From NCBI GenBank assembly GCA_041918155.1, contig JAYRWH010000075.1, positions 1 to 64,000 on the forward strand: a stretch of 64,000 bases of DNA. The letters are read 5' to 3'. Both the position numbers and the translations under genes were made by a program. A model generated the notes under the pieces. The model did no database searches. It was not told the origin of the DNA and saw nothing but the letters and a program-made list of their open reading frames with translations. Shown in pieces: positions 17,695 to 25,817 of this stretch. The DNA comes from UBA668 sp041918155 (lineage in GTDB: Bacteria > Actinomycetota > Acidimicrobiia > Acidimicrobiales > Ilumatobacteraceae). Position 1 is the stretch's first letter, and every line of letters begins with the position of its first letter.

Positions 17695-18894
17695 TCAGCG
17701 GGTCGTCACGGGAAGGCTGTCCCAGCCGCGCACCGTGGAGGTGCGCACCTGCACGGCGCGGTCGGCCTCGACGTGCCAGGAGGGGAAGCGCTGCAGCACT
17801 TCGTCGAGGGCGATCCGCCCTTCCAACCGCGCCAACGCAGCACCAATGCAGAAGTGCAGGCCATACCCGAACGTGAGGTGATGATCGATCTTGCGGTGGA
17901 TGTCGAACGAATCGCCGTCGACGAACTTGCGGTCGTCGCGATTCGCCGAACCGTTGAGCATCAACAACGTACTGCCCTCACGAACGGTCTGTCCGTCGAA
18001 CTCGACGTCGCTGGCGACATAGCGCGCCTGCACAGGCGATGGCGCCTCGTAGCGCAGCACTTCCTCGATCGCTGCCGGAATGAGGCTGCGGTCGGCGGCC
18101 AGTTCGGCGAGTTGCTCGGGGTGATCGGAGAGCACCTTGCCCGTCCATCCGATGAGCTTCGTGGTGGTCTCGTTGCCCGCCGAGGCGAGCAGGCCGATGT
18201 AGCCGAGGAGCTCGTCGCGGTTGAGTCGCCGAGTGGTGCCCATCTCGTCCTCGAACTCCATCATGATGAGTTCGGTCATCAGGTCGTCGGTCGGATGCTG
18301 GGTGCGCCAGTCGACGAACACTCCGAATGCGGCCATCTGTTCGGCGTCGGCCTCGCGCATCTGGGCGCTCACGTCGGCGCCTTCCTCCAGTCGCAGACCG
18401 GACTCGATCCGAGCGCGGATCGCCTCCTGCTCATCCTCGGGAATGCCGAGCAGCATCCCGATGACGCGCATGGGCATCGGTGCCCCCAGATCGTGGATGA
18501 AGTCGAATCCACGGCTACCGACGAACGGATCGAGCGCCATCGCACAGAACTTGCGGATCTGCGGTTCGATCGCACTCATCTTCCGCTGAGTGAACACGCC
18601 CGACAGAAGGCGGCGATGGATGTCGTGCTCGGGCGGGTCCTCGAAGATGAACAGGCCGGGCGGCGGGGTCCAGTCGGCCTTCACCAGCTCGAGGATCGTG
18701 CCCCTGCCCGAAATCAGGTTCTTGAAGTCCTTGAACGCACGCTCGACATCATCAAATCGGCTGATTGCCCAGAAGTCGTATCGCTCGTTGTAGTACAACG
18801 GCGACTCGTTGCGCAGCCGACGCCAGACGGGGTACGGATCGGTGTCGATCTCGAAGTCGTACGGGTCGTAGTAGATGTCCGGTGTCGTCGACAT
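17695..18894 (-). CDS. cytochrome P450
   Basis: A 399-residue soluble bacterial P450 that hydroxylates a small hydrophobic substrate using electrons from a ferredoxin system not present here. The I-helix LLASAGNETTTKLIGW (near residue 240) has the oxygen-binding A-G-x-E-T-T; EEVLRYEAP (near 282) is the ExxR region; FGYGLHFCIGAALARLE (near 343) holds the heme-thiolate Cys. The ATG at 18894 follows AGAAGGA. An inverted repeat precedes it. Confidence 0.94.
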   Translation of the reverse strand: MSTTPDIYYDPYDFEIDTDPYPVWRRLRNESPLYYNERYDFWAISRFDDVERAFKDFKNLISGRGTILELVKADWTPPPGLFIFEDPPEHDIHRRLLSGVFTQRKMSAIEPQIRKFCAMALDPFVGSRGFDFIHDLGAPMPMRVIGMLLGIPEDEQEAIRARIESGLRLEEGADVSAQMREADAEQMAAFGVFVDWRTQHPTDDLMTELIMMEFEDEMGTTRRLNRDELLGYIGLLASAGNETTTKLIGWTGKVLSDHPEQLAELAADRSLIPAAIEEVLRYEAPSPVQARYVASDVEFDGQTVREGSTLLMLNGSANRDDRKFVDGDSFDIHRKIDHHLTFGYGLHFCIGAALARLEGRIALDEVLQRFPSWHVEADRAVQVRTSTVRGWDSLPVTTR

Positions 18895-18943
18895 GCCAGT
18901 CCTTCTCGCGCCAGGTTCGGCCCTCGCCGAACCTATCACGCAG

Positions 18944-18968
18944 AGAACTGTGTTCTTATACGCTAGTA
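18944..18968. promoter_or_regulatory. inverted repeat and TATACG-N3-GTA element upstream of P450
   Basis: AGAAC-TGT-GTTCT (18944-18956) is a perfect short inverted repeat. It abuts TATACG-CTA-GTA (18957-18968), which matches the core TATACG-AAT-GTA of the 36-bp repeat at 13441-13476 with the same spacing. A common regulator for P450 and CoA-transferase/amidohydrolase is possible. Confidence 0.4.
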
Positions 18969-18985
18969 CAGGACCGATCGCGCCG

Positions 18986-19669
18986 TCAGTACGTGGCCCG
19001 ACCGCCACTGATGTCGTAGACAGCGCCGGTGGAGAAGCTGACCCGGTCGGAACCGAGGAAGGCGACGAGTTCGGCGACCTCTTCGGGCCGGCCGACACGA
19101 CGCATGGGGATGAGGCCGGTGATGTGGGCGAGCACCTCGGGGGCGGTCTCCGCGTTCATCGGCGTGGCGAACACCGCCGGCGCGATGACGTTGACGAGTA
19201 CGCCCGAGGTGGCGAGCTCTTTGCCGGCCGACTTCGTGAGGGCGATGACCGCGGCCTTCGACGCCGAGTAGATCGAGAGGTTCGGGTTGCCATCCTTGCC
19301 GGCCATGCTCGCGAAGTTGACGACCCTCCCCCACCCGCGGGCGCACATGCCGGGCACGAAGGCACGCATCGTGTTCACCGTGCCGAGGACATTGATGTCG
19401 AGGACGTGGCGCCACTCGGCAGCTGTGGTCTCGACAAGGGGCTTGTTCGGGCCGACGATCCCGGCCGAGTTGACGAGCACGTCCACCGGGCCGACCTCGT
19501 CGGCAATCCGCTGTACAGCGACCTCGTCGCTCACGTCGACGGTGAAGTCGGCGGACTCGGCCAGATCGAGCGTGACGACCCGCAGCCCGTCGGCACGCAG
19601 CCGATCTGCGCATGCCGCGCCGAGGCCGCTGGCGCCGCCGGTGACGAGTGCTGTTCGCTTCGTGGTCAT
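18986..19669 (-). CDS. SDR-family dehydrogenase (sugar-pathway associated)
   Basis: A 227-residue classical SDR: VTGGASGLGAACADRL cofactor motif, VNSAGIVGPN near residue 68, FASMAGKDG catalytic Ser, YSASKAA as YxxxK, and the NVIAPAVFATPM segment. The Asp after beta-2 (TLDLAES) favours NAD+. The ATG at 19669 lies 1 nt after the stop of the IlvD-type dehydratase, so the two are translationally coupled. That supports a role in sugar or sugar-acid oxidation (for example sugar 1-dehydrogenase or 2-keto-3-deoxy-acid dehydrogenase). The exact step is not shown. Confidence 0.87.
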   Translation of the reverse strand: MTTKRTALVTGGASGLGAACADRLRADGLRVVTLDLAESADFTVDVSDEVAVQRIADEVGPVDVLVNSAGIVGPNKPLVETTAAEWRHVLDINVLGTVNTMRAFVPGMCARGWGRVVNFASMAGKDGNPNLSIYSASKAAVIALTKSAGKELATSGVLVNVIAPAVFATPMNAETAPEVLAHITGLIPMRRVGRPEEVAELVAFLGSDRVSFSTGAVYDISGGRATY

Positions 19670-19670
19670 G

Positions 19671-21410
19671 TCAGTGCGACTCCCTACTCACGGCCGAGCC
19701 ACTGCCGCCCACGAGGAAGTCGAGGTCGGCACCGGAGTTGGCCTGTTGTACGTGTTCCACGTAGAGCCGCTCCCATCCACGCGTCGGGTCGGCGAAGGCG
19801 CCGGTCATCGCGGCGGTCGGCGAGCGATCGGCCAACTCCTCGGGCGCCACTTCGACGTCGATGCGCCGGGCAGCGACGTCGAGGTTCACCATGTCGCCGG
19901 TGCAGATGAGCCCGAACGGCCCACCGGCCGCGGCTTCCGGGCTGACATGGAGCACCACCGTGCCGTAGGCGGTGCCACTCATCCGCCCGTCGCAGATACG
20001 CACCATGTCGCGCACCCCAGCCTCGAGGAGCTTCTTCGGCAGCGGCATGTTCGCGACCTCGGGCATGCCCGGGTAGCCCCTCGGGCCGCATCCGCGCAGC
20101 ACCAGCACCGAGTCCGCGTCCACATCGAGATCGGGGTCGTCGATGCGGGCGTGGAAGTCCTCGATGCTGTCGAACACCACTGCCGGGCCACGGTGGCTGA
20201 GCAGGTTCGGCGACGCGGCGGCGAGCTTGATGATCGCCCCGTCAGGCGCGATGTTGCCGCGCAGCACCGCGATTCCGCCGTCGCTCATCAGCGGTTGCGC
20301 CCGCGGCCGGATGACCTCGGCATCCCACACCGCTGCGTCCTCGAGGTGCTCCACGAGGGGGCGGCCGGTGACGGTGAGCGCGGTCGGGTCGAGCAGATCC
20401 TGCACCTCGCGCAACACGGCGAGCAGACCACCGGCACGGTGCAGGTCGTCCATCAGGAAGCGGCCCGCAGGGAGCAGGTCGACGAGCACGGGCACGTGGG
20501 CGCCGATGCGATCGAAGTCGTCGAGATCGAGTTCGATCCCGAGGCGACCGGCGATGGCGAGCAGGTGAATGACTGCGTTGGTGGAGCCACCGATGGCGGC
20601 GAGCGCCACGATCGCGTTGTGGAACGAGCCCTTCGTGAGGAACGTGCTCGGCCGCCGATCGACGGTGACCATCTCGACCGCGAGCCGACCCGTGTTGTGC
20701 GCAGCCTCGAGCAGGCGACTGTCCGGGGCGGGGATGCCGGCGACACCGGGCATCACGGTGCCGAGTGCCTCAGCGACGAGCGCCATCGTGGAGGCCGTGC
20801 CCATGGTGTTGCAGTGGCCTTTGCTGCGGATCATCGACGACTCCGAGCGCAGGAAGAGTTCCTCCGACAGCGCACCCGCGCGCACTTCCTCGGCGAGGCG
20901 CCACACGTCGGTGCCGCAGCCGAGCTGCTCCCCACGGAACGTACCGGTGAGCATCGGGCCGCCCGGGATCACCACCGAAGGGAGGTCGACGGACGCTGCC
21001 GCCATCAGCAGCGAAGGGATCGTCTTGTCGCAGCCGCCGAGCAGCACCACGCCGTCGATCGGGTTGGCCCGCAGCATCTCCTCGGTGGCCATCGCGGCCA
21101 TGTTCCGCCACAACATCGCCGTCGGACGCACCTGGGTCTCGCCGAGCGACACCACCGGCAGTTCTAGTGGGATACCGCCCGCCTCGTAGACGCCGTTGCG
21201 CACCGACGCAGCGACCTCGGTGAGGTGTGAGTTGCACGGCGTGAGATCCGACGCCGTGTTGGCGATCGCGATCTGGGGGCGGCGGCCGCCGAAGGCATCC
21301 GCGGGCACGCCACGACGCATCCACGCCCGATGGATGTAGGCGTTGCGGTCGTCGCCGTCGTACCACTGCCGGCTGCGCAACCTCACGGACGTCTCGCTTG
21401 CGTCACCCAC
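19671..21410 (-). CDS. IlvD/Edd-family sugar-acid dehydratase
   Basis: A 579-residue Fe-S dehydratase of the IlvD/Edd family, of the sugar-acid subgroup (L-arabinonate/D-xylonate dehydratase-like). It removes water from an aldonate to give a 2-keto-3-deoxy acid. Visible: PCNSHLTEVAASVRNGVYEAGG, GGCDKTIPSLLMAA and KGHCNTMGTASTMA provide the cluster cysteines; CDGRMSGTAYGTVVLHVSPE is the C-terminal signature. The gene is divergent from the IclR regulator across a palindromic operator, and coupled to an SDR. L-fuconate or L-rhamnonate are candidate substrates by context; branched-chain amino acid synthesis is less likely because of the subgroup features. Confidence 0.88.
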   Translation of the reverse strand: MGDASETSVRLRSRQWYDGDDRNAYIHRAWMRRGVPADAFGGRRPQIAIANTASDLTPCNSHLTEVAASVRNGVYEAGGIPLELPVVSLGETQVRPTAMLWRNMAAMATEEMLRANPIDGVVLLGGCDKTIPSLLMAAASVDLPSVVIPGGPMLTGTFRGEQLGCGTDVWRLAEEVRAGALSEELFLRSESSMIRSKGHCNTMGTASTMALVAEALGTVMPGVAGIPAPDSRLLEAAHNTGRLAVEMVTVDRRPSTFLTKGSFHNAIVALAAIGGSTNAVIHLLAIAGRLGIELDLDDFDRIGAHVPVLVDLLPAGRFLMDDLHRAGGLLAVLREVQDLLDPTALTVTGRPLVEHLEDAAVWDAEVIRPRAQPLMSDGGIAVLRGNIAPDGAIIKLAAASPNLLSHRGPAVVFDSIEDFHARIDDPDLDVDADSVLVLRGCGPRGYPGMPEVANMPLPKKLLEAGVRDMVRICDGRMSGTAYGTVVLHVSPEAAAGGPFGLICTGDMVNLDVAARRIDVEVAPEELADRSPTAAMTGAFADPTRGWERLYVEHVQQANSGADLDFLVGGSGSAVSRESH

Positions 21411-21424
21411 GGCTACTCCTCACA

Positions 21425-21452
21425 TTCCGGCACCGGATTCCGACTGCCGGAA
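21425..21452. promoter_or_regulatory. palindromic operator between IlvD-type dehydratase and IclR gene
   Basis: TTCCGGCA (21425-21432) and TGCCGGAA (21445-21452) form a perfect 8-bp inverted repeat with a 12-nt spacer. It lies between the divergent dehydratase and regulator genes, so the adjacent IclR protein probably binds it and controls both transcripts. Confidence 0.55.
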
Positions 21453-21501
21453 ACATGATCCGATAGTTGTAACAGCGTCCGAAGCGTACCAAAATGCGCA
21501 C

Positions 21502-22284
21502 ATGCCCATGACGCCGGCCGACCACACCGCCCCCCGGGTGGTCGGTGCCGATCGCGTCCTGGCGGTGTTCAAGGAACTGGCGACCTATCCGAACGGGGCG
21601 ACGCTCGACGACCTCACCCGCACGATGGGCAGTCCGAAGCCGACGGTGCACCGCGCCCTCGCTGCGCTACGCCGCGCCGGCCTCGCCGATCGCGATGCCT
21701 ACGGGCGCTATGTGCTCGGCGACGAGCTGCTGCGCATGGCCTTCACCCACCACGAGGCGCGGCCCGAGCAGGTGCGCCTGCGGCCAGTGCTGGAGGGTCT
21801 CGCCGAGCGCGTCGGCGAGACGGTGCATTACGCGGTGCTCGATGGGCGCGATGTCGTGTACCGCGCCAAGGTCGATCCTCCCGCGGGCGCGGTGCGGCTG
21901 ACCTCGACGATCGGCGGGCGCAACCCCGCCCACGCGACGGCGGTCGGCAAGCTGCTGCTCGCCCACCAACTGCCCACCCGCGCGGCGGTGGCCGAGTGGG
22001 TCGGTGGGGTGGCGCTCGTGCGCCGGACGCCCAACACGCGGTGCACGGTCGATGCCCTCCACCGCGATCTCGTCGAGACGCGGGCACGCGGCTACGCGAC
22101 CGACGATCAGGAGAACGAGGTTGGTGTCAACTGCGTGGCGCTGCCGGTGTACCTCGCGTCGCCCAGCATCCCGTCGGGGGCGGTCAGCGTCAGTGCCCTG
22201 ACCTACCGCACTCCCCTCGCCCACCTCGTTTCCGCAGTCGACGACATCCGCCGGCAGCTCGATCAGCACGGAGTAGCCGCGTGA
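21502..22284 (+). CDS. IclR-family transcriptional regulator
   Basis: A 260-residue regulator with an N-terminal winged HTH (VLAVFKELATYPNGATLDDL, SPKPTVHRALAALRRAGLAD) and a C-terminal IclR effector domain (VGETVHYAVLDGRDVVYRAK, NPAHATAVGKLLLAHQ, ATDDQENEVGVNCVALPV). The ATG at 21502 starts the homologous region. Its stop overlaps the GTG start of the SMP-30 lactonase by 4 bp (GTGA), so it belongs to the sugar-acid operon and probably senses a pathway acid. Confidence 0.9.
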   Translation: MPMTPADHTAPRVVGADRVLAVFKELATYPNGATLDDLTRTMGSPKPTVHRALAALRRAGLADRDAYGRYVLGDELLRMAFTHHEARPEQVRLRPVLEGLAERVGETVHYAVLDGRDVVYRAKVDPPAGAVRLTSTIGGRNPAHATAVGKLLLAHQLPTRAAVAEWVGGVALVRRTPNTRCTVDALHRDLVETRARGYATDDQENEVGVNCVALPVYLASPSIPSGAVSVSALTYRTPLAHLVSAVDDIRRQLDQHGVAA

Positions 22285-23165
22285 GTCCCACGCCGCACGT
22301 CGCGACGGGCGAGGTCTTCGCGCTCGCCGAAGGCCCGATCTGGGATGCCCCGCGGCACCGGCTGCTGTGGGTCGACATCCTCGGCGGCGCCGTCCACGTC
22401 GGCCGGCTCGACGGCCTTGCGATTCACCATGTCGGTAGCCACGAGTTCGGGTGCATGGTCGGCGCTGTGACCGTCGCACACGACGGCACCCTGCTCGTTG
22501 CCGCGCAGGAGCAGCTCGTCGTCGTGCACCCCGACGGCCGCCGCGAGGACGGACCCCGCATCCTCCCCGTCGGCGCACCGCGGCGGATGAACGACGGCAG
22601 CACCGACCCGGCCGGTCGCTTCCTCGTCGGGACGCTCTCGCTGAATGGACCCTCCGAACACGAAACCCTTGTCCGCGTCGATGGCGATCGTCATGTCACG
22701 CAGCTCGACAACGACCTCACCCTGTCCAACGGCCTCGCCTGGTCGGCCGACGGCACGCGCCTGTACAGCGTCGACACCTTGCGAGGCACCGTGTACGTGC
22801 GCCACTACGACGTGGCCACCGGCGACGTGCGCGAACGTCGGGTGCACCTCCGCATCGACAAGGGTTACCCGGACGGCATCGCCGTCGATGCCGACGACCA
22901 CCTGTGGGTCGCCGTGTGGGGCTCCGGTGAGGTACGGCGCTTCGCCCCCGACGGCGTGCAGGTCGGCTGCCTCGCGGTGCCTGCGCCGCACACCTCCTGC
23001 GTCGCGTTCGCCGGCGATGACCTCAAGACGCTCGTCATCACCACCGCCACAGCGGAGCTCGACGACGCACAGTTGCAGGCCGACCCCGACTCGGGGAAGC
23101 TGTTCACCATCCGCGTCGACACACCCGGCCTGCCCGTCGCGGCCTGGTCCGGATTCGCCGAGTAG
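22281..23165 (+). CDS. SMP-30/gluconolactonase-family lactonase
   Basis: A 294-residue six-bladed beta-propeller lactonase. Metal ligands of the family are visible: Glu in LAEGPIWD near residue 16, Asn in TLSNGLAWS near 153 and Asp in YPDGIAVDADD near 200; RRMNDGSTDPAGRFLVGTLS near 105 is the substrate-loop signature. It hydrolyses sugar lactones made by a sugar 1-dehydrogenase. The GTG start overlaps the IclR stop. It is followed after 14 bp by the FAH-type hydrolase. Confidence 0.9.
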   Translation: MSPTPHVATGEVFALAEGPIWDAPRHRLLWVDILGGAVHVGRLDGLAIHHVGSHEFGCMVGAVTVAHDGTLLVAAQEQLVVVHPDGRREDGPRILPVGAPRRMNDGSTDPAGRFLVGTLSLNGPSEHETLVRVDGDRHVTQLDNDLTLSNGLAWSADGTRLYSVDTLRGTVYVRHYDVATGDVRERRVHLRIDKGYPDGIAVDADDHLWVAVWGSGEVRRFAPDGVQVGCLAVPAPHTSCVAFAGDDLKTLVITTATAELDDAQLQADPDSGKLFTIRVDTPGLPVAAWSGFAE

Positions 23166-23179
23166 AGAGCGAGCACCAC

Positions 23180-24040
23180 ATGTACCTCATGCGCATCGGA
23201 TCAGTCGGCGCCGAGAAGCCCGTCGCCCGCATCGACGACGACCATTACGTTGACCTCGCCGACGTCGTCACCGACTTCGACGAAGCCTTCTTCGGCAGCG
23301 ATGGTGTCGCCCGCATCCGCCCGATCGTGGCCGAGCGCGCCGCCGCCGGCCAGCTGTCGGCGTTTGCAGGAGAACGAATCGGAGCGCCGATCGCCCGTCC
23401 CCACCAGATCCTGTGCATCGGGCTGAACTACAGCGACCACGCCGCCGAGACCGGCCAAGCCGTGCCCAGCGAGCCGATCCTTTTCACCAAGTCGCCGAAC
23501 ACACTCATCGGCCCGAACGACCCAGTGCGCATTCCCCGCGGTTCGACGAAGCCCGACTGGGAGGTCGAGCTCGGCATCGTCATCGGGCGGCGTACCAGCT
23601 ACCTGGACTCGATCGAGGAGGCGCGCGACGCCATCGCCGGGTGGGTGGTGGTCAACGACGTCAGCGAGCGTGCGTTCCAGATGGAGCGCGGCGGCCAGTG
23701 GATCAAGGGCAAGTCGGCCGAGACGTTCAACCCCGCCGGACCGTGGTTGGTCACACCCGACGAGATCGACGACGTCGGCAACCTCGACATGTGGCTCGAT
23801 GTCAGCGGCGTTCGCCGTCAGACGGGCAACACATCGACGATGATTTTCGACCCGTTCTTCATCGTCCACTACCTCAGCCAGTTCCTCGTGCTCGAACCGG
23901 GCGACCTGATCAACACCGGCACCCCGCCTGGTGTCGGCATGGGCTGGAAGCCGCAGATCTGGCTGCAGCCCGGCGACGTGATGGAACTCGGGGTCCAGGG
24001 CCTCGGAACCCAGCGCCAACCGGTGCTCGCGCCACGATGA
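23180..24040 (+). CDS. FAH-family diketo-acid hydrolase (2,4-diketo-3-deoxy-sugar-acid hydrolase candidate)
   Basis: A 286-residue fumarylacetoacetate-hydrolase-superfamily protein. ILCIGLNYSDHAAETGQAVP near residue 76 and SPNTLIGPNDPVRIPRGS near 105 precede the metal-binding DWEVELGIVIG Glu pair; GPWLVTPDEI and INTGTPPGVGMG complete the family signature. In diketo-hydrolase pathways for L-fucose and L-rhamnose, such enzymes split 2,4-diketo-3-deoxy acids to pyruvate and lactate. That assignment is by context. It overlaps the next gene by ATGA. Confidence 0.87.
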   Translation: MYLMRIGSVGAEKPVARIDDDHYVDLADVVTDFDEAFFGSDGVARIRPIVAERAAAGQLSAFAGERIGAPIARPHQILCIGLNYSDHAAETGQAVPSEPILFTKSPNTLIGPNDPVRIPRGSTKPDWEVELGIVIGRRTSYLDSIEEARDAIAGWVVVNDVSERAFQMERGGQWIKGKSAETFNPAGPWLVTPDEIDDVGNLDMWLDVSGVRRQTGNTSTMIFDPFFIVHYLSQFLVLEPGDLINTGTPPGVGMGWKPQIWLQPGDVMELGVQGLGTQRQPVLAPR

Positions 24041-25080
24041 GCCCGCCGACGATGAGGGCGTTCGTGCTCACCGGGCCACGCGCCAGTGGGGTGCAGGTCG
24101 TCGCCGCCCCGACCCCCGCGCCGGGCGAGGTGGTGATCGATGTCGAGCGCGTCGGTGTCTGCGGCACGGATGCCGAGTTCTACAGCGGTGAGATGGCCTA
24201 CCTGCACCAGGGGCACTCGCACTACCCCATGCGCCTCGGGCACGAATGGTGCGGTGTCGTCGCCTCCGTCGGCGAGGGGGTCGATCCGGCTTGGATCGGC
24301 AAGCGGGTGATGGGCGACACGATGATCGGTGACGGCACGTGCCGCCGCTGCCGGCGGGGCGTTCAGCACGTCTGCGACCACCGCGACGAGGTCGGAATCC
24401 GCGACGGTCGGGCGGGCGCGCTCGCCGAGCAGATCGCGGTGCCCGCGATGTCGCTGCACGTCCTTCCTGACAGCGTCGACGCCGTGCTCGGCGCGCTCGT
24501 CGAGCCGGCCGGCAACGCCATGCGCGCGGCCCGGGCGACACACGCCAGGGAAGGCGACCGGGTGCTGGTGATCGGGCCAGGAACGATCGGGCTGCTCGTC
24601 GCGATGTTCGTACGCGCCGACTTGGCCGAGGTGCACCTCATGGGCGAGACGGAGCGGTCACTCGCGTTCGCCCGCGACCTCGGCTTCGAGCACACATGGC
24701 TCGGCGAGGTGCCCAACGACCTGCCATTCGATGCCGTCGTGGACGCTTCGCATTCTGCGCACATCCCCGCACTTGCGCTCGATCTCGTGGAGCCGGCCGG
24801 GCGCGTCGTCTACATCGGTCTCGCCGGCTCACCGAGTCTGGTCGACACCCGCACGATCGCGCTGAAAGATGTCACCGCGGTCGGCATTCTCTCGGCCTCG
24901 CCGGCGCTCGACGACACGATTGCCGCGTTCGCCGACGGCACGATCGACCCGCGCCCACTCGTGGCCGTCACCGTCGGCCTCGACGAGGTGGGTGCTGTGC
25001 TCGATGGCCGACGGCCAGCTGGTGCCGGGCCCGGCCCGAAGATCCATATCGACCCCAAGCGCACTGGAGCACCGACATGA
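24037..25080 (+). CDS. zinc-type alcohol dehydrogenase (MDR family), sugar-acid dehydrogenase candidate
   Basis: A 347-residue medium-chain dehydrogenase. Catalytic zinc ligands: Cys in ERVGVCGTDAEFYSGE near residue 40 and the GHEWCGVVASVGEG His/Glu near 67. The NAD-binding domain has VLVIGPGTIGLLVA near 175. The structural-zinc loop GDGTCRRCRRGVQHVCDH has only three of the usual four Cys; an Asp takes the first place. It overlaps the FAH gene (ATGA) and the next SDR (ATGA), so it belongs to the operon. Oxidation of 2-keto-3-deoxy-L-fuconate or a related acid is the likely job, inferred from context. Confidence 0.86.
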   Translation: MSPPTMRAFVLTGPRASGVQVVAAPTPAPGEVVIDVERVGVCGTDAEFYSGEMAYLHQGHSHYPMRLGHEWCGVVASVGEGVDPAWIGKRVMGDTMIGDGTCRRCRRGVQHVCDHRDEVGIRDGRAGALAEQIAVPAMSLHVLPDSVDAVLGALVEPAGNAMRAARATHAREGDRVLVIGPGTIGLLVAMFVRADLAEVHLMGETERSLAFARDLGFEHTWLGEVPNDLPFDAVVDASHSAHIPALALDLVEPAGRVVYIGLAGSPSLVDTRTIALKDVTAVGILSASPALDDTIAAFADGTIDPRPLVAVTVGLDEVGAVLDGRRPAGAGPGPKIHIDPKRTGAPT

Positions 25081-25817
25081 GCGACCTCGCCGGCCTGGTG
25101 GCGATTGTGACCGGCGGTGCCAGCGGCATCGGCGCCGCGACCGCGCGCTTGCTGCACGAGCGCGGCGCTCGCGTCGCCTCACTCGACCTCGGCGTGGATG
25201 GCGTGCCCGAGGGCGTGCTCGCCCTGGCCTGCGACATCACGGATGCTGCGTCCGTGGAGGCCGCCGTTACCGCCGTCCACGAGCAGTTCGGCGCGATCGA
25301 CATCGTCGTCAACAACGCGGGCATTGGTGCCGTCGGCGATGTCAGCGCGAACGACGACGCCACATGGGCACGCGTGCTCGACGTGAACGTCACCGGCATG
25401 GCCCGCGTCACCCGGGCGGCGTTGCCCTTCCTGCGCCAGTCGGCACACCCGGTGATAATCAACACGTGCTCGGCCGTCGCCTTCGTCGGCGTGCGCCAGC
25501 GTGCGTTGTACAGCGCGAGCAAGGGCGCCGTCCTCGCGCTCACGCTGGCGATGGCCGCCGATCACGCCGCGGAGGGCATCCGCGTCAACGCCGTCGCTCC
25601 CGGCACTGCCGACACGCCGTGGGTCGCTCGCCTGCTCGACACCGCCGATGATCCTGCTGCAGCCGCGGCAGCGCTTCGCGCCCGTCAGCCCCTCGGCCGT
25701 CTCGTTTCCGCCGACGAGGTCGCCCACGCAATCGCCTCGCTCGCGTCGCCGCTCGCCGCCTCCACCACCGGCGCAATCCTGCGCGTCGACGGCGGAATGA
25801 CCTCACTGCGAGTCTGA
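25077..25817 (+). CDS. SDR-family dehydrogenase
   Basis: A 246-residue classical SDR: VTGGASGIGAATARLLHERG, an Asp-ended beta-2 (SLDLGVDG, NAD-type), VNNAGIGAVG, the Ser in NTCSAVAFVG and YSASKGA as YxxxK. The ATG at 25077 overlaps the ADH stop by 4 bp. With lactonase, FAH hydrolase and ADH it would supply the remaining oxidation step of the sugar pathway, as sugar 1-dehydrogenase or keto-deoxy-acid dehydrogenase. Its 3' end overlaps the convergent LysR gene by 15 bp. Confidence 0.88.
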   Translation: MSDLAGLVAIVTGGASGIGAATARLLHERGARVASLDLGVDGVPEGVLALACDITDAASVEAAVTAVHEQFGAIDIVVNNAGIGAVGDVSANDDATWARVLDVNVTGMARVTRAALPFLRQSAHPVIINTCSAVAFVGVRQRALYSASKGAVLALTLAMAADHAAEGIRVNAVAPGTADTPWVARLLDTADDPAAAAAALRARQPLGRLVSADEVAHAIASLASPLAASTTGAILRVDGGMTSLRV

